Shown piece after piece: positions 35,451-41,689 of a stretch of 64,000 nucleotides of DNA (positions within the stretch are counted from its first letter, which is position 1; every line of letters begins with the position of its first letter). Source of the stretch: Liolophura sinensis (Eukaryota; Mollusca; Polyplacophora; Chitonida; Chitonidae); contig NC_088307.1 in NCBI RefSeq assembly GCF_032854445.1, positions 4,776,001 to 4,840,000 on the forward strand. The letters are read 5' to 3'. The notes under the pieces were generated by a model. That model saw only the letters and a program-made list of their open reading frames with translations, had not been told where the DNA came from and searched no databases. The translations under genes and the position numbers were made by a program.

Positions 35451-36001
35451 TTTGATTGGTGTTTTATGCCGTACACAAGAAACTGATTGGTACTAAAGAC
35501 ATTGAAACGACGGACCTGATCGATACTAAGAATATTGAAATCTCGAAACTGATTGGTATTAAGGATACTGACAGGACGAAACTGATTGGTACTAAGGGTA
35601 TTGAAAGGAATATTCTGATTGGTACAAAGGGTATAAAAAAGGACGATTCTGATTAGCTCTAAGGGTATATAAACGATTAATCTGATTGGTACTAAGACTT
35701 GACGTCTACAACCAAGGAGAGATCGGCGGAATAGGTGTCAAACCCATATGTAGTTGACGACCTAGAACACCAATCAAGTAAATAAATACATGTAGTTAGT
35801 CTGAATTATGTTAGATTACAGACGTACCCAGTAAATATAATTGTAATAATTTAATTTAGTGAAGCGGACAATCTTTATCGTGAGAATCATATCATTTTAT
35901 GAAAGTGTTTTCTCCTTTCCCCAAGGTCAAGGTCATCTCGTCGTGACTCGGGGAACCAACCGGAAGAAGAGTCAATATCCTTAAAGGATACCGTTTCTTA
36001 A
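19348..36001 (+). CDS. SLC5A8-like: Gene A: SLC5-family sodium-coupled monocarboxylate/vitamin-type transporter, complete, 16 exons
   Basis: Joined exons: 19348-19704, 21177-21245, 22004-22055, 22664-22731, 24242-24322, 24990-25063, 25499-25636, 26272-26407, 26905-26993, 28264-28376, 28985-29055, 30222-30308, 31398-31588, 33996-34096, 34879-34996, 35926-36001. They total 1821 bases (606 codons plus stop), all with GT-AG introns and matching phases; human SLC5A8 is of similar length. Family features: N-terminal TM1 region, GG.DKMWQLN near 215-224, FWTLVIGNT and FNQSTIQRVVS in the middle, CDPYGAGLI, then SSSLSSISAM...DFLQP in the TM8 region that carries the second sodium site in this family. 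Three N-glycosylation sequons (N488, N492, N504) lie in the large late loop. The protein should be a roughly 13-helix plasma-membrane symporter using the sodium gradient to import small carboxylates or related solutes; SLC5A8, SLC5A12 and SLC5A6 relatives cannot be separated by eye. Two introns contain exon-derived arrays. Confidence 0.93.
19784..19925 (+). mobile_element. SINE-A 3' part in intron 1 of gene A
   Basis: Core CCTGCGGATGGTTGTGGGTT, CCGTCGTATAAGTCAAATAT and a damaged tail ending CAATCAAATAAATCAATAA. The remainder of intron 1 (19926-21176) shows nothing recognisable. Confidence 0.8.
21177..21245 (+). CDS. Gene A exon 2 (residues 120-142)
   Basis: Encodes YLELRYRSRTVRLLAS plus ILGILYQ, the conserved YLELR loop and next helix of SLC5 proteins. 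Acceptor TTTTTCCCCAG; donor CAG|gtaggc; phase 0 on both sides. Confidence 0.93.
22004..22055 (+). CDS. Gene A exon 3 (residues 143-160)
   Basis: Encodes TFYMGIVLYGPATALEA, the TM4 segment matching the family Y.GIVLYAPA-type motif. 52 bases, starts phase 0, ends phase 1 at GCAG|gtacgt. Confidence 0.92.
22372..22605 (+). mobile_element. SINE-A in intron 3 of gene A
   Basis: Head GGTTAGCGTGCTAGCGCAGA, middle AATGTGGTCGCTGTGAG, core GCGGATGGTCGTGAGTTTCC, tail TTGAGTACGGCGTAAAACACC. It begins about 10 bases into the family head. Confidence 0.9.
22664..22731 (+). CDS. Gene A exon 4 (residues 160-182)
   Basis: Encodes VTQFPVTYSIFLVAA plus ASVFYTSL. Phase 1 in, phase 0 out (CTG|gtaagt). Same length as the gene B counterpart at 61410-61477. 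Confidence 0.92.
22965..23035 (+). mobile_element. Decayed SINE-A tail
   Basis: GCTTTCCTCCAATCACAATG and GTACGGCGTAAAACATA recall the SINE-A 3' end; strongly diverged. Confidence 0.4.
23692..24225. mobile_element. MITE family 1 copy, interrupted by a SINE-A
   Basis: Outer inverted ends: GAAAATAATCTGTTTAATCT...AACAGGAAGTCTGTT on the left and CTTTCTGTTAAAATTATCAG at the right, matching those at 34702-34813 and 46024-46265. The internal part resembles 46090-46220 (TAACAGAATACATTATAGCA, GATTCTATTAGATTAAC type). The SINE splits it. Confidence 0.75.
23819..24084 (-). mobile_element. SINE-A, full length, nested in MITE
   Basis: Complete on the minus strand: head GGGGCCTCCGTGGCTCAGTT (A box), B box GAGTTCAAGTCC, core and (TTTA) tail. 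Flanked by TTAATACAACAT at 23807-23818 and 24085-24096, a perfect 12-bp target-site duplication. Good reference copy: 266 bp. Confidence 0.95.
24242..24322 (+). CDS. Gene A exon 5 (residues 183-209)
   Basis: Encodes GGIKAVVWTDALQFLV plus MLGGLMALIIV, the GG.KAV.WTD.LQ motif and TM5. Phase 0 on both sides, donor GTG|gtgagt. Its last 54 bases are the founder unit of the 82-bp array that follows. Confidence 0.93.
24269..24815 (+). repeat. 82-bp tandem array made from the 3' end of exon 5 and its splice donor
   Basis: Units start at 24269 (within exon 5), 24351, 24433, 24515, 24597, 24678 and 24761 (last one partial); lengths 82, 82, 82, 82, 81, 83. Each repeats the last 54 exon bases plus 28 intron bases including the gtgagt donor. 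In copies 2-6 an internal CTTCCAG or CTTGCAG precedes a 42-base segment that is open, in exon phase and ends at a donor (gtgagt in 2, 3 and 5; gttagt in 4; gtgatt in 6); copy 7 has a 27-base version. Copies alternate in type (2 and 4 alike; 3 and 5 alike), showing a 164-bp dimer step. Confidence 0.93.
24990..25063 (+). CDS. Gene A exon 6 (residues 210-234)
   Basis: Encodes GCIYVGGFDKMWQLN then VDGGRVKFFE/D, the GG.D..W.....GGR..FF motif of SLC5A6/8/12 relatives. Phase 0 in, phase 2 out (GA|gtaaga). Confidence 0.94.
25499..25636 (+). CDS. Gene A exon 7 (residues 234-280)
   Basis: Encodes FNPSPLIRTSFWTLVIG and FNQSTIQRVVS, highly typical of the family. The donor AT|gtaggt (phase 2) was chosen by comparison with gene B, which ends at the same place. 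Confidence 0.92.
25887..26210 (+). repeat. Repeat D copy in intron 7 of gene A, interrupted by a MITE
   Basis: Head GCGTACAGCACAGAGAGTAA, then a foldback insertion, then GCAGCGACGACAATGTGACA, AAAGGTCACACGTAACCTGT, GGCCTCTTGTCAATTTACAT and ATTCTAACTGTTCATGTAAA. One of the longest D copies here. Confidence 0.8.
25922..26056. mobile_element. Short foldback MITE inside repeat D
   Basis: Ends GCCCAGTTCACAAAGATGTC and the inverse of GTCGCTTTGTGAAACTGGGC, about 22-bp imperfect terminal inverted repeats around a 135-bp element. It separates the D head from the GCAGCGACGAC block. Confidence 0.75.
26272..26407 (+). CDS. Gene A exon 8 (residues 280-325)
   Basis: Encodes CLYPGFLLFGTLACLEGM then the CDPYGAGLISNTNQ motif before the next helix. 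Phase 2 in, phase 0 out. Confidence 0.94.
26905..26993 (+). CDS. Gene A exon 9 (residues 326-355)
   Basis: Encodes VLPYVVTDLFQTLPGLSG and LFLASLFSACL, matching the family LPGLPGLF-type motif. Ends phase 2 at AAG|gtaaat. Confidence 0.93.
27028..27170 (+). repeat. Repeat D fragment in intron 9
   Basis: AACTAGTGACATCC, GGTTTTATTCTAACAGTTCA and TGTAAATGCCCAAAATTTAC followed by an AATTGCA-type end; head missing. Confidence 0.6.
27360..27426 (+). repeat. Short minisatellite (about 18 bp x4)
   Basis: Repeated CATTCACCGTTACCTAC-type units in intron 9 of gene A. Confidence 0.7.
27727..27846 (+). repeat. About 32-bp minisatellite, 4 copies
   Basis: GTGTAACTGAGTAACTGATC repeats with GAGTAACTGATCA cores at 27733, 27765, 27793 and 27825. 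Intron 9 of gene A. Confidence 0.85.
28264..28376 (+). CDS. Gene A exon 10 (residues 355-393)
   Basis: Encodes STLSSSLSSISAMVWTDFLQ, the Ser-rich TM8 segment that contributes to the second sodium site in SLC5 transporters, then MKNASELRATIAAKIV. Ends phase 1 at GTCG|gtgagt. Confidence 0.94.
28416..28536. mobile_element. Foldback element in intron 10
   Basis: TTTTCACAAAACTTCGTAAA at the left is mirrored by TTTACGAAGTTTTGTGAAGG at the right, about 20-bp terminal inverted repeats around a 120-bp element 40 bases after exon 10. Short MITE-like; superfamily unknown. Confidence 0.75.
28985..29055 (+). CDS. Gene A exon 11 (residues 393-416)
   Basis: Encodes VIVFGVLSIGIAFLI then KSIGGPLQQ. Phase 1 in, phase 0 out (CAG|gtatgt). 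Its last 48 bases found the second exon-derived array. Confidence 0.93.
29008..29571 (+). repeat. 82-bp tandem array made from the 3' end of exon 11 and its splice donor
   Basis: Units start at 29008 (inside exon 11), 29090, 29172, 29254, 29336, 29418 and 29495, five of the six steps exactly 82 bp and the last 77. Each repeats the last 48 bases of exon 11 plus about 34 bases of intron. The exon frame stays open in all copies except that copy 5 loses its 3' half; donors gt-a/g survive in copies 2-4 and are lost in 5-7. Copies 5-7 are the most diverged. Confidence 0.9.
29258..29301 (+). CDS. Candidate alternative exon 11 of gene A
   Basis: Array copy 4 has an acceptor TTGCATATACAG, a 44-base open segment and a donor CAG|gtgggc. 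Spliced after exon 10 (phase 1) it reads D then VAFLMKYVDEQLQQ and ends phase 0, compatible with exon 12. It would replace the 24 residues of exon 11 with 15, shortening the helix, so it may be non-functional. Inferred only from splice signals and frame. Confidence 0.3.
30222..30308 (+). CDS. Gene A exon 12 (residues 417-445)
   Basis: Encodes VSYSILGSISGPLTGLFL then AGCIFPFTNSV, the conserved G..GPL.G.F..G...P.N motif. Phase 0 on both sides. Confidence 0.94.
30445..30540 (+). repeat. Low-copy dispersed motif
   Basis: GATGACGTTTTGCGGGGACA plus AACTGGTCACGTTGTACTCA resembles 38610-38660 and 39278-39325. No family was recognised. Confidence 0.45.
30885..31015 (+). mobile_element. SINE-C copy in intron 12
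   Basis: A-box-like TCGCTGGCTCAGATAATTAA, B-box-like TGATTCGAATCC, and a tail with GTCAGGTACCTTTATACCTG. tRNA-like but no cloverleaf; SINE preferred over a tRNA gene. Confidence 0.6.
31227..31316 (+). repeat. 19-bp minisatellite, 4.7 copies
   Basis: GATCAGGGCACTCCGATTT-type units in intron 12 of gene A, ending about 80 bases before the exon 13 acceptor. Confidence 0.9.
31398..31588 (+). CDS. Gene A exon 13 (residues 446-509)
   Basis: Encodes FSFGVSMWLSLGSSFSPY and a proline-rich external loop with sequons NAT (488), NQT (492) and NDT (504). Phase 0 in, phase 2 out (GACAC|gtaagt). Confidence 0.93.
31799..32808 (+). repeat. 48-bp minisatellite, 21 copies
   Basis: Head-to-tail units of GACGTACAGCATATAGGGTA, AACCCAGAGCAGCGACGAC and TGTGTGATA. 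The unit equals the first 48 bases of repeat D, whose remaining body follows directly (32809-33030). 48 is a multiple of 3, so long open frames with 16-residue periods appear on both strands; they are not evidence of a gene. Located in intron 13 of gene A. Confidence 0.96.
32809..33030 (+). repeat. Repeat D body following the minisatellite
   Basis: CGCAAATGGTCACACGTAAC, GGTGAAATACAGCCTCTTGT, AACTGTTCATGTTAATGCAT and the distal ATGCTGTGTTGTCATCACAT, in the order seen in other D copies. The rest of intron 13 (33031-33995) shows nothing recognisable. Confidence 0.8.
33996..34096 (+). CDS. Gene A exon 14 (residues 509-543)
   Basis: Encodes SGLTAIYSISYHYFGPIG then the last helix ending TSTITG. 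Phase 2 in, phase 1 out (ACAG|gtgaaa). Confidence 0.93.
34702..34813. mobile_element. MITE family 1, compact 112-bp copy
   Basis: TACACTCAAAAAATTAATCT is mirrored by AGATTAAATTTTTGAGTGTA, and inner GTTAATTTTAACAGAAAGTC by GACTTTGTGTTAAAATTAGC, giving terminal inverted repeats of about 45 bp that would form one long hairpin. It ends 65 bases before the exon 15 acceptor. Confidence 0.9.
34879..34996 (+). CDS. Gene A exon 15 (residues 543-582)
   Basis: Encodes the start of the cytoplasmic tail, GGCRTSLQVDPRYITPVWD then a Cys/Arg-rich stretch. Aligned with 47693-47826 of gene B (DVDPKYISPLWD). Donor GCCAG|gtaacg, phase 2. Confidence 0.88.
35285..35695 (+). repeat. 33-bp minisatellite, interrupted by a (TTTA)n SINE-A tail
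   Basis: About 10 units of GACGAAACTGATTGGTACTA plus AGGGTATTGAAAC in intron 15 of gene A. The unit length is a multiple of 3 and produces an open frame with a repeated KLIGTKGI pattern, which is not supported as a gene. Confidence 0.9.
35375..35480 (-). mobile_element. Severely truncated SINE-A with long (TTTA)n tail
   Basis: About 19 TTTA repeats, then TTGATTGGTGTTTTATGCCG and a stop after GTACACAAG. Only the last 30 bases of the family remain; the minisatellite core GAAAC(T/C)GATTGG lies on both sides, as expected for insertion into it. Confidence 0.8.
35926..36001 (+). CDS. Gene A exon 16, last coding exon (residues 582-606 and stop)
   Basis: Encodes RSRSSRRDSGNQPEEESIS then LKDTVS and TAA. 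Acceptor TTTCCCCAAG, phase 2 in. The basic then acidic hydrophilic tail fits a cytoplasmic C terminus; it does not end in a clear class I PDZ ligand. Confidence 0.88.
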
Positions 36002-36160
36002 TTCAGAGCATTGACAGGCTACGTGAAAATCCGTGGTTATGTTAGTCCAGCTTTTTGTTGTTTGTCACCGTTTTACATTTTTTATGATTGATGAATTTCC
36101 AGTATTTGGTAAATTTATTCATTGTTTGTGAACCGAACCATAATGGAAAGGAAGAAGAAG

Positions 36161-36166
36161 AATAAA
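36161..36166 (+). terminator. Poly(A) signal of gene A
   Basis: AATAAA 160 bases after the stop codon, following a GAAGAAGAAG stretch. It is conserved in the inverted copy at 40903-40908. Confidence 0.7.
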
Positions 36167-36629
36167 ATTTCCTTGACTTATCAGGTTGAGTTGTGTTTTG
36201 CAAAGTAACCACCGTCTTACAAACGTTTAAAAAACATATCTCCCAACATACTCCAAATACACGTCAGCTTCAGTAGTAAGACTGTTGAAAACTATATCCA
36301 AACCTACCTGTATTTATTGATTTTATTTTAGATTAAAACGAAATGAAGTGAAGTATTTGAGTTCTACGCTGGGATTTTTAAATTAATTTATAACCTGATT
36401 GTCATTTTCATCCAAAAGATATTCATCCAAGGATGAAAACGATACTACTAAAGCTCATTTTCACGTCACTGGCAACATTATCCATCTTGTCCTGAAAGCA
36501 CACTATAGAAGTCAAGCAATTAACTGCATTTCAGCCAGCCAAAAATATTGTCTAAAATAGTTTTGCGTGTAGTTTTCAGCGGTGTTTCCAGTAACGATTA
36601 TCTATGTCTTTATGTATCCTTTTGCTTTA

Positions 36630-36750
36630 CCTGGGAATGCCTTCCAGCGACCTGCGGATGGTCGTGGGTTTCCACCCACCATAATGCTGGCCGCCGTCGT
36701 ATAAGTGAAATATTCTTGAGTTCGGCGTAAAACACCAATCAAACAAAAAA
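36630..36750 (+). mobile_element. SINE-A 3' part in the left arm
   Basis: GCGACCTGCGGATGGTCGTG, AATGCTGGCCGCCGTCGTAT and tail CGGCGTAAAACACCAATCAA. The same copy is present inverted at 40258-40402, so it predates the inverted duplication. Confidence 0.9.
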
Positions 36751-36935
36751 ATAAATCCTCTTGCTTTAAGATACTGGAGACATAAATTACAGAGAGATCA
36801 CGAGAGACATGTAACATTTGTTGGAAATACACCTGCCAGTTGAACGGAATTTAAAGTAGCAGAGCTGTGCAAGTGATAGGAAAATTCCTTTTAGTGTATT
36901 GTGGGTGGATGACCTTGATCTGTGATCACAACAAG

Positions 36936-37156
36936 ACGTGTTCACGCAGATATGGACGAGACAGGGTGGGGGCTCTCGCAGACTAACGCAGCTAAAGAAG
37001 AGGTTTTACGGTATTTGCTAGACTGAGTATACACCCCGCATAGTCGGGTGTGGCGGCATTAAGGCGCCATTAGCAGTTACCGTAAAATCTGGCCTTTCTT
37101 CGCGTTAGTTGACGAGAGCGCCCACCCTGTCTTGTCCAATCTTGCGTGAACCCACG
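36936..37156. mobile_element. Foldback MITE with arms of about 85 bp
   Basis: GTGTTCACGCAGATATGGAC, GAGACAGGGTGGGGGCTCTC and GGTTTTACGGTATTTGCTA on the left recur in inverse order and complement at the right end (CAGTTACCGTAAAATCTGGC, GAGCGCCCACCCTGTCTTGT, CTTGCGTGAACCCACG). The centre is GC-rich. It lies in the spacer of the large inverted repeat. Confidence 0.88.
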
Positions 37157-37978
37157 AAATTCTTGAAATGCCTATGTGATTCAAGATAACAGAATGAGCT
37201 ATTGGGTGTTAGGGTGGGCAGTGAGGAGGATGGTATAAGCTTTCAGTTTTATTCGCTCTGTGAGACTTGGGTATATTGATTTACGGTTATGTATTATCTG
37301 ACCGCCAATTCTGCAGCTCAGTTTTCTGAAATGCCCTTGTTTCAAATTTCCATCATTAACATGGCGTCATGAATTTTCGTAGTATTAACACTTTGAACAT
37401 AGGAGCCGAAGAGGCGACAGCTTTAAGAGTTAAATTTACTTCTGGGCGTATTATGGCATTAGTTGATTGCTAACCGGAATCTGGGATCAAATTCATTTGG
37501 ATAAAGATTGTCTGATAAACGATCCAACCCATCTCGTGCTCAAAATCGGGCATTTGTAGGCATTGCCAAGTAAATGCGAGTACCATGAAAACAGGTGACG
37601 ACAGTTTCTTCACTAGAAAGGTCGCACGTTCAAATCCAAGTCTCGTCGTTTCCGCTGCGGCCAAAGGGCAAGAGAATTTTTAGATACCTGGCGACGGTTG
37701 GTAGTTAAAATATAAACGGTTAAAATATAAACCTGAAGCACGGGGGTACCTCAAGCTATAGACCATGACAAAGGACAGTTTGAAAAAGTGTGTTTATTCC
37801 CAAAAATAAATTGAGTAAATTACAAAGTGGCTATTGGGATATTTCAGTCTTCAAAGAATTTTGTGACTTTTTCCCAAACCTACAATGCACTTATGTCAAC
37901 TTATTGAACACAAATATGCTCATACTATGAAAGTGTTTCACAAGTCCCATCTTTCAGTTTAAGTATTTGGATGTACTA
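37157..37978. other. Gene-free spacer with one SINE-C remnant
   Basis: B-box-like CGCACGTTCAAATCCAAG at about 37622-37639 and a tail GATACCTGGCGACGGTTG resemble SINE-C. Nothing coding seen. Confidence 0.5.
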
Positions 37979-38138
37979 GTATTTATTTATTTATTTTATT
38001 TGATTGGTGTTTTATGCCATACTCAAGACTATTTGACTTCTACGACGGCGGCCAGAATTATGGTGGGAGGAAACCGGGCAGAGCCTGAGAGAACCCCATG
38101 ACCATCCGCAGGTTGCTGGCAAACCTTCCCACGTACGT
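37979..38138 (-). mobile_element. SINE-A 3' part
   Basis: Reverse tail TATTTTATTTGATTGGTGTT, core CGACGGCGGCCAGAATTATG and CCATGACCATCCGCAGGTTG; head missing. Confidence 0.88.
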
Positions 38139-39459
38139 GGATGTATGTAGATCTGTGGCTTAATTTTAAATGGGAAAAATGTAAAATACGGCTTCCAGGT
38201 TTACATTGTCCATAGTTTAACATAATGAATATTTCAGTCTTAAACGTTCTTTGCCTTCAAAAATCTCGGCAAAATAAAGCTCCACCTAAAGAGGTCCTTG
38301 AAAGGTTGAAAAGAGTAATTGATGGACTGATCGATGCTTAAAGCCATAAACAAGAATTTTTCATTTATATACGAAGACAGTCGGTATTTGGAAACTAGAG
38401 TTCATCAGACTAAAACTCTAACGGAGGCAAATTTATGTGTGACCATTTATTATCATACTGCTGTCGCCGCTTTGGTTTTACTCTCTATGCTGTGAGACCA
38501 GTGACATGAAAATCAGACTGCCAGCCAAAACAGCCATAGGTTGGTCGAAGCTATCCTGCACATAGTAACTCTTGCCTAAGATGTTTAATCTCTTGCTCAA
38601 TCCTGCCTTTTTGATGACGTTTTGTGGGCAAACTGGTGACGTAGTTCATCGACCATTCATCGAAAGAGAACAATGGTCAGTCCAAATTGAACCTGTGTCG
38701 CCATTACGCGGGAATGAAAACAGCATCCCCTTCTCACCCACTGTTTGCTCATTAGAGGCCTACTAAATGGAAAGCTTCTTAACAGCTGTTTCTTTCACAA
38801 TTTTTTCTCCGCATTCAAATTATCCTACAAGGACAGAATTATCCTCTAAAACTCGACAATGTTAAAATGGACCAGTATCAGTTTCGCTGGTGTATTCAAC
38901 TTAGAATACGCAAGTTAGTCATGGGCTGCGAGTTTGGAGTGTATAGTTCGTATTTTATTCACATGCATTCGATTTGCTTGCTGTTTTGTCCGTTATTCCT
39001 AGTATATTTAACTTAAAATGTAAGTAATACATTACACATCAAGAGACAGGGTTACACGTATCTTAACTCAAGTACATTATGTGTTTAAATATTTTGTACG
39101 ATTTTTCTATGGCAATAAACATTCTGTAGGTACTAAAAATAGACCGTTTCAAGTGGGCACAAGCACGTGGCGATGTTTATATTTGAATGCACCGATGAAA
39201 TCTGTTTGGAACTTGTCCCGTCAACAGTAACTCTTGCCGAAGCTGTACAGTCTCGTGTCCATTCCTTCCATTGTTTCCATTGACGTTTTGTGGGCAAACT
39301 GGTGACGTAATGTTCATTGCAAGGGTACCATATTCCGCTGATGTAAATAGGGCATGACGTTTAATGACGTAGAACTACACTATCTACTTGCCGTGGTCAA
39401 CATGGGGAATCCCCTCGCCACAAATATGGTCAAATAATTGGCTAGTCTTTCAATCCCTA
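38139..39459. other. Gene-free spacer with diverged repeats
   Basis: A repeat D fragment (minus) at about 38395-38500. Two diverged copies of the motif GACGTTTTGTGGGCAAACTG followed by GTGACGTA at 38617 and 39284. No exon supported. Confidence 0.5.
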
Positions 39460-39775
39460 CCGGCCCCGACAGCTTAGTTGGTAGAGCGTCAGCTTTGGGG
39501 GCGGTAGATCGAGGGTGAATCCTGATCGAGTCACACCAAAGACATTAAAACAGGAAGTTGTAGCTTCCTCGCCTGGCGTTCAGCATTAAGGGGACAGAGC
39601 AATGACAGGTTAGTACAATGGCTCGGGTGGGACATTTTACTTGCATTCGGTACTGGAAGTCGTCCCAGTGAATCAGCACTAGATAAAAGAACGGTGGAAA
39701 CCGTCCTGCACAAGGAGGCACATTACATGCACTCTGAAGAGTCCTTCATCATCACATGACAAAAAATTGGTGACA
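39460..39775 (+). mobile_element. SINE-B, nearly full length
   Basis: tRNA-like head CGGCCCCGACAGCTTAGTTG plus GTAGAGCGTCAGC, a B-box-like GGTGAATCCTGATCGAGTCA, body AATGGCTCGGGTGGGACATT and GTCCCAGTGAATCAGCACTA, and a diverged tail without the CACTCACTC end. Confidence 0.85.
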
Positions 39776-40140
39776 AAACATTTGGTAGTTTGTCCAGTCT
39801 AACGCTCGATGAAGACTGCTTATGATTAAAAAGTTCGTTAGCAGCTTGCCAAACGTCTGTGGTTTTCACCGCACACTGCCGCTCCCTTCATCACAAAAAC
39901 TGACTGTCATCATCCAAAAGAGAAAGTTTTGAATATAGAATACAAAGCAAATAAATCAAATAAAGGTGAAAAAGCGACCTATGGCTTTTTCAAATGGTTA
40001 ATTACTAGAGCAATTAAGTGGCAGGACCGCACTCTGCTTAGTATCCCGCAGGTTTGGCCACGGCTCTAAGGCAGTCAGTTTACCAGGTTCCAGGTATGGT
40101 GCGGTCTGGTTCCTTCACTTTTTTGTATAATATCCGCATT
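39776..40140. other. Gene-free spacer end
   Basis: No recognisable feature up to the inner edge of the right inverted-repeat arm. Confidence 0.5.
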
Positions 40141-40257
40141 TGCACAGCTCTGCTACTTTAAACTCCGTTCAACTGGCAGGTATATTTCCAACAAATGTTA
40201 CATGTCTCTCGTGATCTCTCTGTAATTTATGTCACCAGCATCTTAAAGCAAAAGGAT

Positions 40258-40402
40258 TTATTTTTTTATTTGATTGGTGTTTTACGCCAACTCAAGAATA
40301 TTTCACTTATACGACGGCGGCCAGTATTATAGTGGGTGGAAACTGGGCAGAGCCCTGGGGAAACCCACGACCATCCGCAGGTCGCTGGAAGACCTTCCCA
40401 GG
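40258..40402 (-). mobile_element. SINE-A 3' part in the right arm
   Basis: Inverted counterpart of 36630-36750: GATTGGTGTTTTACGCCAAC, ACGACGGCGGCCAGTATTAT, CCACGACCATCCGCAGGTCG. It keeps about 20 bases that the left copy lost in the GGGCAGAGCC region. Confidence 0.9.
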
Positions 40403-40902
40403 TAAAGCAAAACGAAACATAAAAACATAGATAATCGTTACTGAAGAAAGCGCTGAAAACCACATGCAAATCTATTTTAGACAATATTTTTGGCTGGCTG
40501 AAATGCAGTTAATTGCTTGACTTCTATAGTGTGCTTTCAGGACAAGATGGATAATGTTGCCAGTGACGTGAAAATGAGGTTTAGTATTATCGTTTCCATC
40601 GACATGAAAATGTGCTTTTGTACTATCGTTTTCATTCTTGGATGAAAATCATTTGGATAAAAATGACAATCAGGTTATCAATTAATTCAAAAACCCCAGC
40701 GTAGAACTCAAATACTTCTCTTCATTTCGTTTTAATCTAAAATAAAATCAATAAAATACAGGTAGGTTTGGATATAGTTTTCAACAGTCTTACTACTGAC
40801 GCTGACGTGTTTTTGGGGCATGTTGGGAGATATGTTTTTGAAACGTTTGTAAGACGGTGGTTACTTTGCAAAACACAACTCAACCTGATAAGTCAAGGAA
40901 AT

Positions 40903-40908
40903 TTTATT
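40903..40908 (-). terminator. Poly(A) signal in the right arm
   Basis: TTTATT on the plus strand, AATAAA on the minus strand, mirrored from 36161-36166. It would serve gene B if the right-arm exon is used. Confidence 0.6.
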
Positions 40909-41129
40909 CTTCTTCTTCCTTTCCATTATGGTTCGGTTCACAAACAATGTATAAATTCACCAAATACTGAAAATCAAATTCATCAATCATAAAAAATGTA
41001 AAACGGTGACAAAACAACAAAAAAGTTGGACAAACATAACCACGGATTTTCACGTAGCCTGTTAATGCCCTGAATTGAGAAACGGTATCCTTTAGGGATA
41101 TTGACTCTTCTTCCGGTTGGTTCCCCGAG

Positions 41130-41150
41130 TCACGACGAGATGACCTTGAC
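41130..41150 (-). CDS. Candidate terminal exon of gene B (right-arm copy of exon 16)
   Basis: The copy keeps the acceptor TTTCCCCAAG and 74 of 76 bases of exon 16. Exon 15 of gene B ends in phase 0, so it would read VKVISS then TGA at 41132-41130. In the gene A phase it would instead read RSRSSRRDSGNQ... but the stop TAA has become CAA (41077-41075), and the frame runs on for 57 residues to 40904. Whether B uses this exon, or another one not seen between 41151 and 47692, is open. Confidence 0.4.
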   Translation of the reverse strand, partial: VKVISS

Positions 41151-41356
41151 CTTGGGGAAATGAGAAAACACATAACATGATATGATTCTCACGATAAAGA
41201 TTGTCCGCTTCACTAAATTAAATTATTACAATTATATTTACTGGGTACGTCTGTAATCTAACATAATTCAGACTAACTACATATATTTATTTACTTGATT
41301 GGTGTTCTAGGTCGTCAGCTACATATAGGTTTGACACCGATCTCTCCTTGGTTGTC

Positions 41357-41689
41357 GCTTCGGGACCGGTAGATCCAGGATCAATCCTTGGTCGAGTCAC
41401 ACCTAAGACTTTAAAAGAGGAAGTTGTAACTTCCTCGCTTGGCGTTCAGCATGAAGGGGATAGTGCAACGACTGGTTGACCCGTATCAGTATAATGGCTC
41501 GGGTGGGGCGGCTGACTTGCCTTCGGTAAGTCGTCTCAGTGATGCAGCACTAGATAAAAGAGCGGTGGAAATCCGTCCTGCTACAAGGAGGCACATTACA
41601 GGTACATGCACCCTAAAGATTCCTTCGTCGTCATATGACTGAAAAATCGTTGAGTACGACGTTAAACCCCAAGCACTCACTCACTCACT
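41357..41689 (+). mobile_element. SINE-B, 5'-shortened, inserted in the right arm
   Basis: Starts CGCTTCGGGACCGGTAGATC, body AATGGCTCGGGTGGGGCGGC and GCAGCACTAGATAAAAGAGC, tail GTTGAGTACGACGTTAAACC then CACTCACTCACT. Flanked by CTCCTTGGTTGT before and after the element, a 12-bp target-site duplication. The left arm has this target only once, so the insertion is younger than the inverted duplication. Confidence 0.93.

Larger units (their letters stand above)
35685..36870 (+). repeat. Left arm of the large inverted repeat
   Basis: Matches the reverse complement of 40141-41765. Includes the end of intron 15, exon 16, the 3' UTR, the poly(A) signal and a SINE-A (36630-36750). Identity is high throughout; the exon-16 part differs at 2 of 76 bases. 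The inner edge is GAGCTGTGCA at 36861-36870. The outer edge fades into the 33-bp minisatellite. Confidence 0.93.

Noticed and set aside
35260-35656. Open frame with KLIGTKGI repeats
   Set aside because: 33-bp minisatellite in intron 15 of gene A, interrupted by a SINE tail that supplies part of the frame.
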